Shown here one piece after another: positions 1 to 5,647 of a stretch of 8,590 nucleotides of DNA; positions within the stretch are counted from its first letter, which is position 1, and every line of letters begins with the position of its first letter. The notes below the pieces were generated by a model. It saw only the letters and a program-made list of their open reading frames with translations. It made no database searches and was not told the DNA's origin. The stretch is from the NCBI GenBank assembly GCA_018725275.1, contig QLUC01000069.1:1-8590 (forward strand). The letters are read 5' to 3'. The position numbers and the translations under genes were made by a program. Source of the DNA: Bacillota bacterium (GTDB taxonomy: Bacteria; Bacillota; UBA994).

Positions 1-75
1 CTTTGTCTGCCTCCGTTCCTTAACCTGGACAGGGGGAAGTTATCTGTATGTATTAGGCATGAGGACGACAGTCTC

Positions 76-106
76 CTGCTTAGGCACCGCCTAAGCAGAA
101 TTTTTT
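76..106 (+). terminator. Intrinsic terminator of an upstream unit
   Basis: A perfect 10-bp stem (CTGCTTAGGC, 76-85, pairing with GCCTAAGCAG, 89-98) closes a 3-nt ACC loop and is followed by AA and six T (101-106). This is a textbook rho-independent terminator reading rightward. It implies that a plus-strand gene ends at or before the left edge of the window, and it isolates the flavodoxin gene transcriptionally. No coding end can be identified with confidence in 1-75. Confidence 0.88.
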
Positions 107-147
107 GTCGGCCAAGGGCGGGGGGTGCGCGATGGTCATTAGTTTGG

Positions 148-159
148 TAGACTAGTCTA
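148..159. promoter_or_regulatory. 12-bp perfect palindrome in flavodoxin leader, possible operator
   Basis: TAGACTAGTCTA is its own reverse complement and lies 25 bp upstream of the flavodoxin start codon, in the only stretch where a promoter for that gene could sit. A dimeric repressor site is possible. No convincing -35/-10 pair was found next to it, so the regulatory role is inference from position and symmetry only. Confidence 0.3.
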
Positions 160-184
160 GAATAGTACTTAGGGGGGTGAGGTC

Positions 185-679
185 ATGATCACTGCAAACG
201 AAACAGCCAAGTTGGTGGTGTGTTTTTCATTGACGGGAAACACCCGCTTAGTGGCGAAGACAATGGCCAAGGAAATAGATGCCGATTATACCGAAATTGT
301 GCCCATTAGGCAGTACCCGTTACGCGGCGCGTACCTCTATATCAAGGGCGGCAAAGAGGCGGTGTTCAAATCCGAGCCGGCCATAGAGGCGGGGATAGTC
401 CGCTATGAGGACTATGATTTGTTAATTGTCGGCACCCCGGTATGGGCCGGGACCATGGCTCCGCCGCTGCGCACCTTCTTGAAGTCCCCCGCCTTGCGTG
501 GGAAGAAGTTGTTTTTGTTCTGTACTCATGGCAACGGCCCTGGCAGCTGCCTGCGCGATATGCGCGAAATTGCCCAAGGCGACGTCGTGGGTGACTGCGA
601 TTTCCCCATGGGGCGAAAAGCCGCAGCCGAGAGCATCGGCCAAGCCAAGATTCTTGGTAATAAGCTGCGAGAGAGGTAG
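185..679 (+). CDS. Flavodoxin-like FMN protein
   Basis: A 164-residue flavodoxin-fold protein, expected to be cytoplasmic and to bind FMN for low-potential electron transfer or quinone/flavin reduction. The N-terminal strand leads into SLTGNTRLVAK (residues 15-25), the phosphate-binding loop of the flavodoxin family. GTPVWAGTMAPPL (83-95) is the second flavin-contacting loop, typical of the 'flavodoxin family protein' group in Bacillota, and CTHGNGPGSCLRDM (113-126) is the third. Length matches the short single-domain members. The ATG at 185 has a G-rich Shine-Dalgarno region (171-182) just upstream. The gene ends 12 nt before the FAD dehydrogenase gene, so the two are probably cotranscribed and may share electrons. 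The physiological partner is not visible from sequence. Family assignment is secure; the exact role is unknown. Confidence 0.9.
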   Translation: MITANETAKLVVCFSLTGNTRLVAKTMAKEIDADYTEIVPIRQYPLRGAYLYIKGGKEAVFKSEPAIEAGIVRYEDYDLLIVGTPVWAGTMAPPLRTFLKSPALRGKKLFLFCTHGNGPGSCLRDMREIAQGDVVGDCDFPMGRKAAAESIGQAKILGNKLRER

Positions 680-691
680 AGGTCTAGCCGG

Positions 692-2281
692 ATGATACGG
701 GTAAGCAACATCAAAGTCCCATTAGAAGAGCGAGGGCTGGTAGAGCGCGCGGTCGCGGCAAAGCTGGGCTTGCCTCTGGCTTTGCTCCGCCAATGTACCA
801 TCCATAGGGAATCGATAGATGCGCGGGACAAGCGCAAGGTACACTTTGTCTACATAGTGGATGTCGTGCTCGACAGTTTTCGCCATTACCCCAACTTGGG
901 GTGCGATAACGACATTACCGCGATCCCCGAGGTGCAATACACAGAAATCCCCAGTGGGCAAAATACCCTTCAAGGCAGGCCTATTATTGTGGGGGCCGGT
1001 CCGGCAGGGCTGTTCGCCGCACTCCTCCTGGCTGAGCGCGGCTATCGGCCCTTGCTCCTTGAGCGGGGTGACGATGTCGATGCCCGCACAGCAAAAGTGG
1101 CGGAATTCTGGAGTACGGGCCGCCTCGACAGCGAAAGCAATGTGCAGTTTGGCGAGGGGGGCGCGGGGACCTTTTCTGATGGCAAGCTCACCACAACTAT
1201 TCGCGACCCGCGGTGTCGCCGGGTACTGCTAGACCTAGTGGCGGCAGGCGCACCGCCCAATATTTTATTTTTGCAAAAGCCGCATGTGGGTACCGATATC
1301 TTGCGCGGCGTTGTAAAAAATCTCAGGGAACGCATTGTCAACGCGGGAGGGGAGGTAAGGTTTCGCGCCAAAGTGACCGATATAGTAATCGACCGGGGCG
1401 CGATAAAAGGCGTCATCGTCAATGGAGAAAGCACTTATCTATCTGCAGCGCTAATCCTTGCTTTGGGGCATAGCGCGCGCGATACACTTGCCATGCTCCT
1501 CGCGCGTGGGGTAGAGATGGGGCCAAAGGCCTTTGCCATCGGGGCGCGCATTGAGCACCCGCAATCGCTGATTGACGAAGCGCAGTACGGCGCCTTTGCC
1601 GGTCACCCCAATCTCGGTCCGGCCGATTACAAATTGGCTCATAGCTTACCGGGCGGACGCGCCGCCTACACATTTTGCATGTGTCCGGGTGGTGCTGTAG
1701 TGGCTGCGGCTTCCGAAGACGGGCGACTGGTCACCAATGGCATGAGTGAGCAAGCGCGCGACCGACCTAATGCCAATAGTGCCCTCCTAGTCGGGGTGCT
1801 ACCTTCAGATTTTGGCAGCAACCACCCCTTGGCCGGTGTTGATTTCCAACGCAGGTGGGAAGAAAGAGCATTTATCATCGGGGGCGGCGACTACCGGGCG
1901 CCGGTGCAAAAGTTAAACGACTTTCTCCGCGGACGGGAAACCACCGCGCTGGGCAAGGTGCCCCCAAGTTACTTGCCGGGGGTGAAAGGTGCCGACTTGG
2001 CCGCTTGTCTGCCTCAATTCGTGGTGGAAAATATGCGCGCGGCTATCCGCAACTTTGATCGTAAGCTTAAGGGATTCGCCTGCCCCGACGCCCTGCTCAC
2101 CGGAGTAGAGACGCGGAGTTCCTCTCCTGTACGGTTGGTGCGCGACACGGGTTATGAAAGCAATATTAAGGGGTTGTATCCCGCCGGCGAGGGGGCGGGC
2201 TATGCGGGGGGCATTATGTCAGCCGCAGTGGATGGACTGCGTTTAGCAGAAAGTATTGTGGCGAAATACCGGCCTCTCTAA
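692..2281 (+). CDS. NAD(P)/FAD-dependent dehydrogenase, COG2509 type
   Basis: A 529-residue soluble flavoprotein of the uncharacterised 'FAD-dependent dehydrogenase' group common in clostridia. Residues 1 to about 92 form the N-terminal extension seen in this group. The Rossmann dinucleotide motif follows: IIVGAGPAGLFAA (98-110), with E124 at the end of the second strand positioned to hold the FAD ribose. FGEGGAGTFSDGKL (153-166) is a hallmark of the family. The C-terminal FAD-closing segment is GLYPAGEGAGYAGGIMSAA, followed by VDGLRLAE. No transmembrane segment is seen. The ATG at 692 is preceded by a GAGAGG run that overlaps the flavodoxin stop codon region, which supports translational linkage. 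Length is normal and the frame is intact. The substrate of these proteins is not established; pairing with a flavodoxin suggests the flavodoxin could be the electron donor or acceptor, which is inference. Confidence 0.9.
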   Translation: MIRVSNIKVPLEERGLVERAVAAKLGLPLALLRQCTIHRESIDARDKRKVHFVYIVDVVLDSFRHYPNLGCDNDITAIPEVQYTEIPSGQNTLQGRPIIVGAGPAGLFAALLLAERGYRPLLLERGDDVDARTAKVAEFWSTGRLDSESNVQFGEGGAGTFSDGKLTTTIRDPRCRRVLLDLVAAGAPPNILFLQKPHVGTDILRGVVKNLRERIVNAGGEVRFRAKVTDIVIDRGAIKGVIVNGESTYLSAALILALGHSARDTLAMLLARGVEMGPKAFAIGARIEHPQSLIDEAQYGAFAGHPNLGPADYKLAHSLPGGRAAYTFCMCPGGAVVAAASEDGRLVTNGMSEQARDRPNANSALLVGVLPSDFGSNHPLAGVDFQRRWEERAFIIGGGDYRAPVQKLNDFLRGRETTALGKVPPSYLPGVKGADLAACLPQFVVENMRAAIRNFDRKLKGFACPDALLTGVETRSSSPVRLVRDTGYESNIKGLYPAGEGAGYAGGIMSAAVDGLRLAESIVAKYRPL

Positions 2282-2301
2282 GAGGGAAATGGTGCACTGC
2301 G

Positions 2302-2333
2302 TGTCGAAATAGATCGAAATAGGTCGTAATAGT
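2302..2333 (+). repeat. Three tandem 10-bp repeats with a Spo0A-box-like element
   Basis: TCGAAATAGA (2304-2313), TCGAAATAGG (2314-2323) and TCGTAATAGT (2324-2333) lie head to tail, one DNA helical turn apart. The first repeat with its flank reads TGTCGAA (2302-2308), identical to the Bacillus/Clostridium 0A-box heptamer; the equivalent heptamers 10 and 20 bp downstream, GATCGAA and GGTCGTA, are degenerate. The array sits 38 bp upstream of the HD-GYP sensor start, where a promoter and activator or repressor site would be expected. Repeats are directly visible; binding by Spo0A is inference. Confidence 0.55.
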
Positions 2334-2371
2334 TTGTTCAGGCCGTGATGATTTGGGGTGGGGGTAACTAG

Positions 2372-3982
2372 ATGCGATGGCTTCGTTGGTACATAGCGCT
2401 GTACGTATTGCTACTCTTGTTTTTGGCCGCCTATAGCTCCCCCATGTTGTTTCCGAGCCTGCGCTACACCCTTACCGCAGCCGAGCAAGAGTACTTGGCC
2501 GCACGCGGCTCGTTACGAGCGCTCGGCGATGACAATTTTCCGCCATTTTCCTATGTCCGAAATGGCCGCGCGGCAGGCTTTGAGCGCGACCTAGTGCGTG
2601 CCCTCGAAGCGGTTCTCGGTGTACCGATTGAGCATACCCAAGGCCCGTGGGTTGAAATGCGCGCGAAGCTCGGGCGCGGCGAGGCGGATTTTATTACCGG
2701 CATGCGCATTTTACCTGAGCGCCTTGCAATGTATCGGTTTACCAAGCCCTACCAGGCCACCTTTCATGCGCTCATTGTCCCTAAAGATAGCGCCCTGCAA
2801 AATTTGAGTGACTTACCGGGGCAGCGCGTGGCGGCACAGAGGAGCTCCGCCACCTATGAGATGATGGCGAAACAGGGTGTATCGGTCTATCCGGTGCTCA
2901 TGCCGGAAGAAGGTTTTAAGCTGTTAGAGAACGGCTTGGTCGACGCTTGGGTTGAGCAGTACTGGGTGGCTAGGTTTTTGGTGGGCTTTCGCGGGCTAGA
3001 CCGCTGGGAGGTGCGCCCTTTAGGCAATACCTCGGGGGCTTACGCCATGGCGGTTTCGCTCCATAGTGACGAAATCTTGGTCAGCATTCTGAACAAAGGA
3101 CTTCTACGGCTTGAGGCCAACGGTGTGTTGGAGGACTTGTACGTCCGTTGGTTCGGGCCGACCATAGAGGTGGGGGATGCACCGTCTTTCTTCCCGATTT
3201 TAGCGGGGGCGTTTGGCTTGGCCACTTTAGTCTTGGGTCTAATCTTCATGGGGATGTACTTGGAGAGCCAGGTTGATAGCAAAAAGAGGCAGTTGATGCA
3301 CTCTAATTTGTCGCTTTTCTCTGAGCAGCGCAAGCTGAAGAAAATGCTGCTCAACGCCGCGCGCGCCTTGGGGGCCACGATTGAGATCAAGGATTTTAAC
3401 ACGGGCAATCACAGCCAGAGAGTGGCGCGTGCGGCGTACATTATTGCTGAGCAAATGGGTTTTTCAGGCAAGAAGCTATTCACCCTGTACTTGGGTGCGC
3501 TTATGCACGATATCGGTAAAGTCGGCATAGCGGACGCCATCCTCGCTAAAGACGGCGAGCTTTCGCCCGAAGAGCACCGAGAAATCCGCCAGCACCCCCA
3601 AATTGGGGCGGGCATCTTGCAGCGCGTAGAAGGATACGACGAGGTCAGGGAAGTGGTACTTTATCACCACGAGAGGTGGGACGGCGAGCTAGATCACCGC
3701 TATCCTGCCTACCCGGGACAGCGCTTTGGCGAGGCCATCCCGCTTGGAGCACGCATCGTGGCGGTAGCGGATGCTTTTGACGCCATCACCTCTGACCGCC
3801 CTTACCGGGCGGCGCGAAGTATGCCTGAGGCGCTGGAGATTCTCAAGGCCTGTGCCGGGGGGCAATTTGACCCCGCGGTGGTAAAAGCAGCCCTTCTGTC
3901 TGCCGACAAGTTGCAAGCAGTTGCAAAGAAGGCCGAGGACGAGGAAATCACCGGGAGTATCGAGGAGCAGTTAGGGTTATAA
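2372..3982 (+). CDS. Membrane sensor: extracytoplasmic solute-binding domain fused to HD-GYP phosphodiesterase
   Basis: A 536-residue predicted cyclic-di-GMP phosphodiesterase with an external ligand sensor. Residues 6-22 form a membrane anchor. Residues about 45-263 are a family-3 periplasmic binding-protein domain (FPPFSY near 56, GFERDLVRAL 69-78, GEADFITGMRILPER 103-117, FTKPY 123-127, ending YVRWFG 257-262), a type that binds amino acids and related small molecules. Residues 273-296 are a second membrane helix, then a charged helical linker to about 330. The HD-GYP domain follows with its metal ligands intact: H347, H379-D380 (MHDIGKVGI), H408, H432-H433 (HHERWDG) and D467 (VADAFDAIT). 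The GYP signature is altered: the glycine is R443 before YP, and the loop is about six residues longer than usual. The ATG has a GGGG-rich site 8 nt upstream. The next gene follows after 20 nt. Substrate cleavage is inferred, not proven. Confidence 0.88.
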   Translation: MRWLRWYIALYVLLLLFLAAYSSPMLFPSLRYTLTAAEQEYLAARGSLRALGDDNFPPFSYVRNGRAAGFERDLVRALEAVLGVPIEHTQGPWVEMRAKLGRGEADFITGMRILPERLAMYRFTKPYQATFHALIVPKDSALQNLSDLPGQRVAAQRSSATYEMMAKQGVSVYPVLMPEEGFKLLENGLVDAWVEQYWVARFLVGFRGLDRWEVRPLGNTSGAYAMAVSLHSDEILVSILNKGLLRLEANGVLEDLYVRWFGPTIEVGDAPSFFPILAGAFGLATLVLGLIFMGMYLESQVDSKKRQLMHSNLSLFSEQRKLKKMLLNAARALGATIEIKDFNTGNHSQRVARAAYIIAEQMGFSGKKLFTLYLGALMHDIGKVGIADAILAKDGELSPEEHREIRQHPQIGAGILQRVEGYDEVREVVLYHHERWDGELDHRYPAYPGQRFGEAIPLGARIVAVADAFDAITSDRPYRAARSMPEALEILKACAGGQFDPAVVKAALLSADKLQAVAKKAEDEEITGSIEEQLGL

Positions 3983-4002
3983 ACAGAGCAGGAGGCCTCT
4001 GT
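3983..4002 (+). promoter_or_regulatory. Hairpin presenting the ribosome binding site of the next gene
   Basis: ACAGAG (3983-3988) pairs with CTCTGT (3997-4002), leaving an 8-nt loop that contains AGGAGG (3990-3995). The stem ends directly against the ATG at 4003 and starts directly after the stop codon of the HD-GYP gene. The SD sequence itself is strong with 7-nt spacing. The structure could modulate translation or be chance; only the SD assignment is firm. Confidence 0.45.
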
Positions 4003-4527
4003 ATGGATGCAAAACGGCGCGCCCGGAGGGTTCGCACCATAATCCAGGTGGTAGAGTTAATGGATAAGGCGAACATACGGGCGTGGGTAGGGGGCGGGTG
4101 GGCATTTTTAGCCCTAGACCCGGCCCACCAACATGACCACCCGGAAATTATATTTTATCTGTACGCCAAAGATGCCGCGCCGGCGCGCATCTTGCTGACC
4201 GAGGCTGGCTTTAGCATTGTCGAGATCATGCCTAATTCTTTTGTGGCCATGCGTGGCAAGCTAAAACTTAGCTGGACGCTACTCTGGCTTGATGAGCAGG
4301 ATGGTACGATCACCTATGATAATCGTTTAGACAAAAGTTATCTTTGGCCGAAGGATGCATTCCCCAGAGAAAAGAATGGTTTGTTGGAGGGAGTTTTAGT
4401 CTACGCCCTTGACCCTGCCGCATGTATTCAGCATTGGCGCGAAGAATATGGCGCTTATACGGGCGAGCTGCCGAAGGACATAAAAAGGCTGCCAAACCTT
4501 AAGTCACTCGTTCACGATCGCATGTAA
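4003..4527 (+). CDS. Degenerate nucleotidyltransferase-fold protein, ANT(2'')/Lin-like, probably non-catalytic
   Basis: A 174-residue cytoplasmic protein that resembles the small aminoglycoside-2''/lincosamide nucleotidyltransferases. The N-terminal helix ends in AWVGGGWAFLAL (27-38), matching the family's GGGWA motif, and is followed by HQHDHPEIIF (42-51) where the family normally has HDDIDL. The two metal-binding aspartates of that motif (D44 and D46 of ANT(2'')-Ia, recalled from the family) are replaced by H46 and E48. The third carboxylate falls at S270-region equivalents on the next strand (LKLSWTLLWLDE), where a serine stands in place of aspartate. The protein therefore keeps the fold signature without the catalytic triad, so antibiotic modification is unlikely. 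The gene lies 20 nt after the HD-GYP gene with a strong AGGAGG site, so it is probably cotranscribed. Codon usage and length look undamaged, which argues for a maintained pseudoenzyme rather than a decaying gene. Homology is moderate confidence and function unknown. Confidence 0.72.
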   Translation: MDAKRRARRVRTIIQVVELMDKANIRAWVGGGWAFLALDPAHQHDHPEIIFYLYAKDAAPARILLTEAGFSIVEIMPNSFVAMRGKLKLSWTLLWLDEQDGTITYDNRLDKSYLWPKDAFPREKNGLLEGVLVYALDPAACIQHWREEYGAYTGELPKDIKRLPNLKSLVHDRM

Positions 4528-4529
4528 AA

Positions 4530-4552
4530 GAGAGCAGTCTTAGACTGCTCTC
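4530..4552 (-). terminator. Terminator between convergent genes
   Basis: GAGAGCAGTCT (4530-4540) and AGACTGCTCTC (4542-4552) form an 11-bp perfect inverted repeat around a single T; in RNA the innermost pairs would open to give a normal loop. Read on the minus strand the hairpin is followed by TTTT, so it best serves the NlpC/P60 gene, whose stop codon is 7 bp away. On the plus strand no T tract follows, but A residues precede it, so weaker bidirectional action is possible. Confidence 0.8.
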
Positions 4553-4559
4553 GCTGTCA

Positions 4560-4913
4560 CTAGCGCAGGACTGTGCGGCTGCTGTGGTACTTGGCCACAA
4601 AGTAGGCTTGACTCAGGCGGTCAATCCTTACGCCACCTCGCGTCCAAGCATGAACCATCCGGCCGTTGCCTAGCGCAATACCGACGTGGGAAACACCGGG
4701 CCGGTTCATCACGCAGCGGGTGAAGCCGCTACAGTCAAAGGTGCGTGGTCCGGTTGCCCCGAAGACGTATGGACGCCCTAGGTAGCTTAAAGCTACGCTG
4801 ACGACACGGGCTCCGCGTGCACCATTGGCTGAGGCGATTGCGGGCAAGGGAACAAGAGCTACAGTCAGTGCTAATGCAAGGATCGCCATTGCTTTCTGCC
4901 AGTTGAGCTTCAG
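4560..4913 (-). CDS. Secreted NlpC/P60 family protein with internally shortened domain
   Basis: From the preferred CTG start this is a 117-residue secreted protein of the NlpC/P60 peptidoglycan endopeptidase family. MKLNWQK followed by a hydrophobic core and ASA gives a classic signal peptide, probably cleaved after residue 29. The mature part opens with VALSYLGRPYVFGATGP, then FDCSGFTR with the nucleophile C61, then SHVGIALGNGRMVHAW with H76 and H88 as the catalytic histidine and third polar residue. Family members normally have about 35-40 residues between the Cys helix and SHVGI, including a GDLVFF-type motif; here CVMNRPG joins them directly, so an in-frame deletion is likely. A frameshift is not involved. 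Start: AAAGGAGAGG lies 8 nt upstream of CTG 4913, whereas the ATG at 4946 in the same frame has no SD and would add EE-containing residues before the signal peptide; 4946 remains the alternative. Activity is doubtful. Confidence 0.78.
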   Translation of the reverse strand: MKLNWQKAMAILALALTVALVPLPAIASANGARGARVVSVALSYLGRPYVFGATGPRTFDCSGFTRCVMNRPGVSHVGIALGNGRMVHAWTRGGVRIDRLSQAYFVAKYHSSRTVLR

Positions 4914-4919
4914 TATTTC

Positions 4920-4929
4920 CTCTCCTTTA
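4920..4929 (-). promoter_or_regulatory. Ribosome binding site that favours a CTG start for the NlpC/P60 gene
   Basis: On the minus strand TAAAGGAGAGG is followed by AAATA and then CTG (4913-4911). The AGGAG core sits 8 nt from that CTG. No ATG, GTG or TTG in the frame has a comparable site: the ATG at 4946 lies upstream of it with no purine-rich tract of its own. This is why the CDS is started at 4913. Confidence 0.55.
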
Positions 4930-4956
4930 TTTTGGATTGCTGTCATTTAACAGGAC

Positions 4957-4977
4957 AGCTTAAAGCAATTGTAAGCT
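4957..4977. promoter_or_regulatory. Inverted repeat in divergent intergenic region
   Basis: AGCTTA (4957-4962) and TAAGCT (4972-4977) form a 6-bp dyad separated by 9 bp that include the palindrome CAATTG. It lies between the divergently read NlpC/P60 and methionine sulfoxide reductase genes, so one bound protein could control both. On the minus strand it overlaps a weak promoter-like pair, TTACAA and TGTTAA with 16-bp spacing. The arms are short and chance occurrence cannot be excluded. Confidence 0.28.
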
Positions 4978-5024
4978 ATGTTCTCTAAGAAAGAAAAGAA
5001 GCATTGTTTTCCAAGCGGCAGAAA

Positions 5025-5043
5025 ACCCTGCTGAGAGCAGGGT
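5025..5043. promoter_or_regulatory. 8-bp hairpin in the leader of the methionine sulfoxide reductase gene
   Basis: ACCCTGCT (5025-5032) pairs perfectly with AGCAGGGT (5036-5043) around GAG, 29 bp upstream of the ATG. On the plus strand no T tract follows, so it is not a terminator for that direction; on the minus strand it is followed by TTTTC, resembling a short terminator that would stop antisense or leftward transcription, although no minus-strand gene lies to its right. It could be a 5' leader structure. Confidence 0.35.
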
Positions 5044-5072
5044 ATGGAAAATATAACTGTGGGGGTTATCCG

Positions 5073-5576
5073 ATGTATCGAGCAGAAAAGTATCCAAATT
5101 TTGACCTTGAGAAGTTTTATCAGTTTTTAAATAGTGAACTACTATATCTTGTAGAGTACGAGGACGAATGGCTTGCGGCTTTAAGCAATGCGGCGGCCTT
5201 GCTTCATCATCAGTTAGCGGACATAAATTGGGTAGGTTTTTATTTAATTAAAAACGGACTGTTGCTGCTAGGACCATTTCAGGGTAAGCCTGCTTGCAGC
5301 AGCATAGTAGTGGGCAATGGGGTCTGTGGACAGTCGGCTATGCGGCGCGAGACAATCTTAGTCCCTGATGTTCACCTTTTTTCTGGACACATTGCCTGTG
5401 ATACCGCCTCGCAATCGGAAATCGTCATCCCCCTCATGAAAGAGGGGCAACTGTATGGCGTGCTAGATATTGATAGCCCGAGCATTGGGCGCTTTGGGCC
5501 GGCAGATCAAGTTGGTCTCGAAGCATTTGTGGCCACTTTAATGGAGCATGTGTCTTGGGAAAAGGTAGTCTTTTGA
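5073..5576 (+). CDS. msrC: Free methionine-(R)-sulfoxide reductase, GAF-domain protein
   Basis: A 167-residue single GAF-domain enzyme that reduces free L-methionine-(R)-sulfoxide in the cytosol, with electrons from a thioredoxin-type system. The family's signature is complete: WVGFYL (53-58), LGPFQGKPAC (66-75), GNGVCG (81-86), DVHLFSGHIACD (99-110), SEIVIPL (115-121) and GVLDIDSP (129-136). The three catalytic/resolving cysteines C75, C85 and C109 have spacings of 10 and 24, identical to C84, C94 and C118 of the E. coli enzyme (recalled). The ATG at 5073 is chosen because GGGGG stands 7 nt upstream and the length matches the family; a TTG at 5004 in the same frame would add an unrelated 23-residue segment spanning the leader hairpin. 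The first 200 bp are AT-richer than neighbouring genes. The gene has its own upstream intergenic region and is followed by a separate promoter for nrdD. Confidence 0.92.
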   Translation: MYRAEKYPNFDLEKFYQFLNSELLYLVEYEDEWLAALSNAAALLHHQLADINWVGFYLIKNGLLLLGPFQGKPACSSIVVGNGVCGQSAMRRETILVPDVHLFSGHIACDTASQSEIVIPLMKEGQLYGVLDIDSPSIGRFGPADQVGLEAFVATLMEHVSWEKVVF

Positions 5577-5615
5577 CAGCATGTGGGGCAAATATTACAT
5601 CTGCAGCTAGACCAC

Positions 5616-5631
5616 CCACAACATCTAGTAT
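5616..5631. promoter_or_regulatory. NrdR box 1
   Basis: CCACAACATCTAGTAT matches the NrdR-box consensus acaCwAtATaTwGtgt at 12 of 16 positions, including the invariant C, A, AT, T and G. It occupies the spacer/-35 side of the nrdD promoter, just upstream of the -10 box. NrdR is the ATP-cone repressor of ribonucleotide reductase genes in most bacteria; its own gene is not in the window. Confidence 0.72.
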
Positions 5632-5635
5632 GTAG

Positions 5636-5641
5636 TATAAT
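5636..5641 (+). promoter_or_regulatory. -10 element of the nrdD promoter
   Basis: A consensus TATAAT lies between the two NrdR boxes, 53 bp upstream of the preferred nrdD start. No good TTGACA-like hexamer is found 16-18 bp upstream, so the promoter may rely on the strong -10 or on another factor. Transcription would begin near 5648, at the edge of NrdR box 2. Confidence 0.6.
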
Positions 5642-5647
5642 GGATGT

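Noticed and set aside
1..153. An open frame runs from base 1 to a TAG near 151, as if an upstream gene ended there.
   Set aside because: It would run straight through the strong terminator hairpin at 76-106, and its translation shows no recognisable motif. The upstream gene more likely ends before 76, but where cannot be told.
160..184. Sigma-A promoter directly before the flavodoxin gene.
   Set aside because: TAGAAT and TTGGTA occur but with impossible spacing; other pairs would put the start site inside the ribosome binding site.
1042..1434. Long antisense open frames opposite the FAD dehydrogenase, HD-GYP and other genes.
   Set aside because: They are frame shadows of clear family members on the plus strand, with no SD and no recognisable motifs.
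4690..4740. Frameshift in the NlpC/P60 gene.
   Set aside because: Family motifs on both sides of the gap lie in the same frame, so missing sequence, not a frameshift, explains the short domain.
5004..5072. Use of a TTG at 5004 as the start of the methionine sulfoxide reductase.
   Set aside because: It has no good SD, adds a segment without family similarity, and overlaps the leader hairpin; the ATG at 5073 has a G-rich site at proper spacing.
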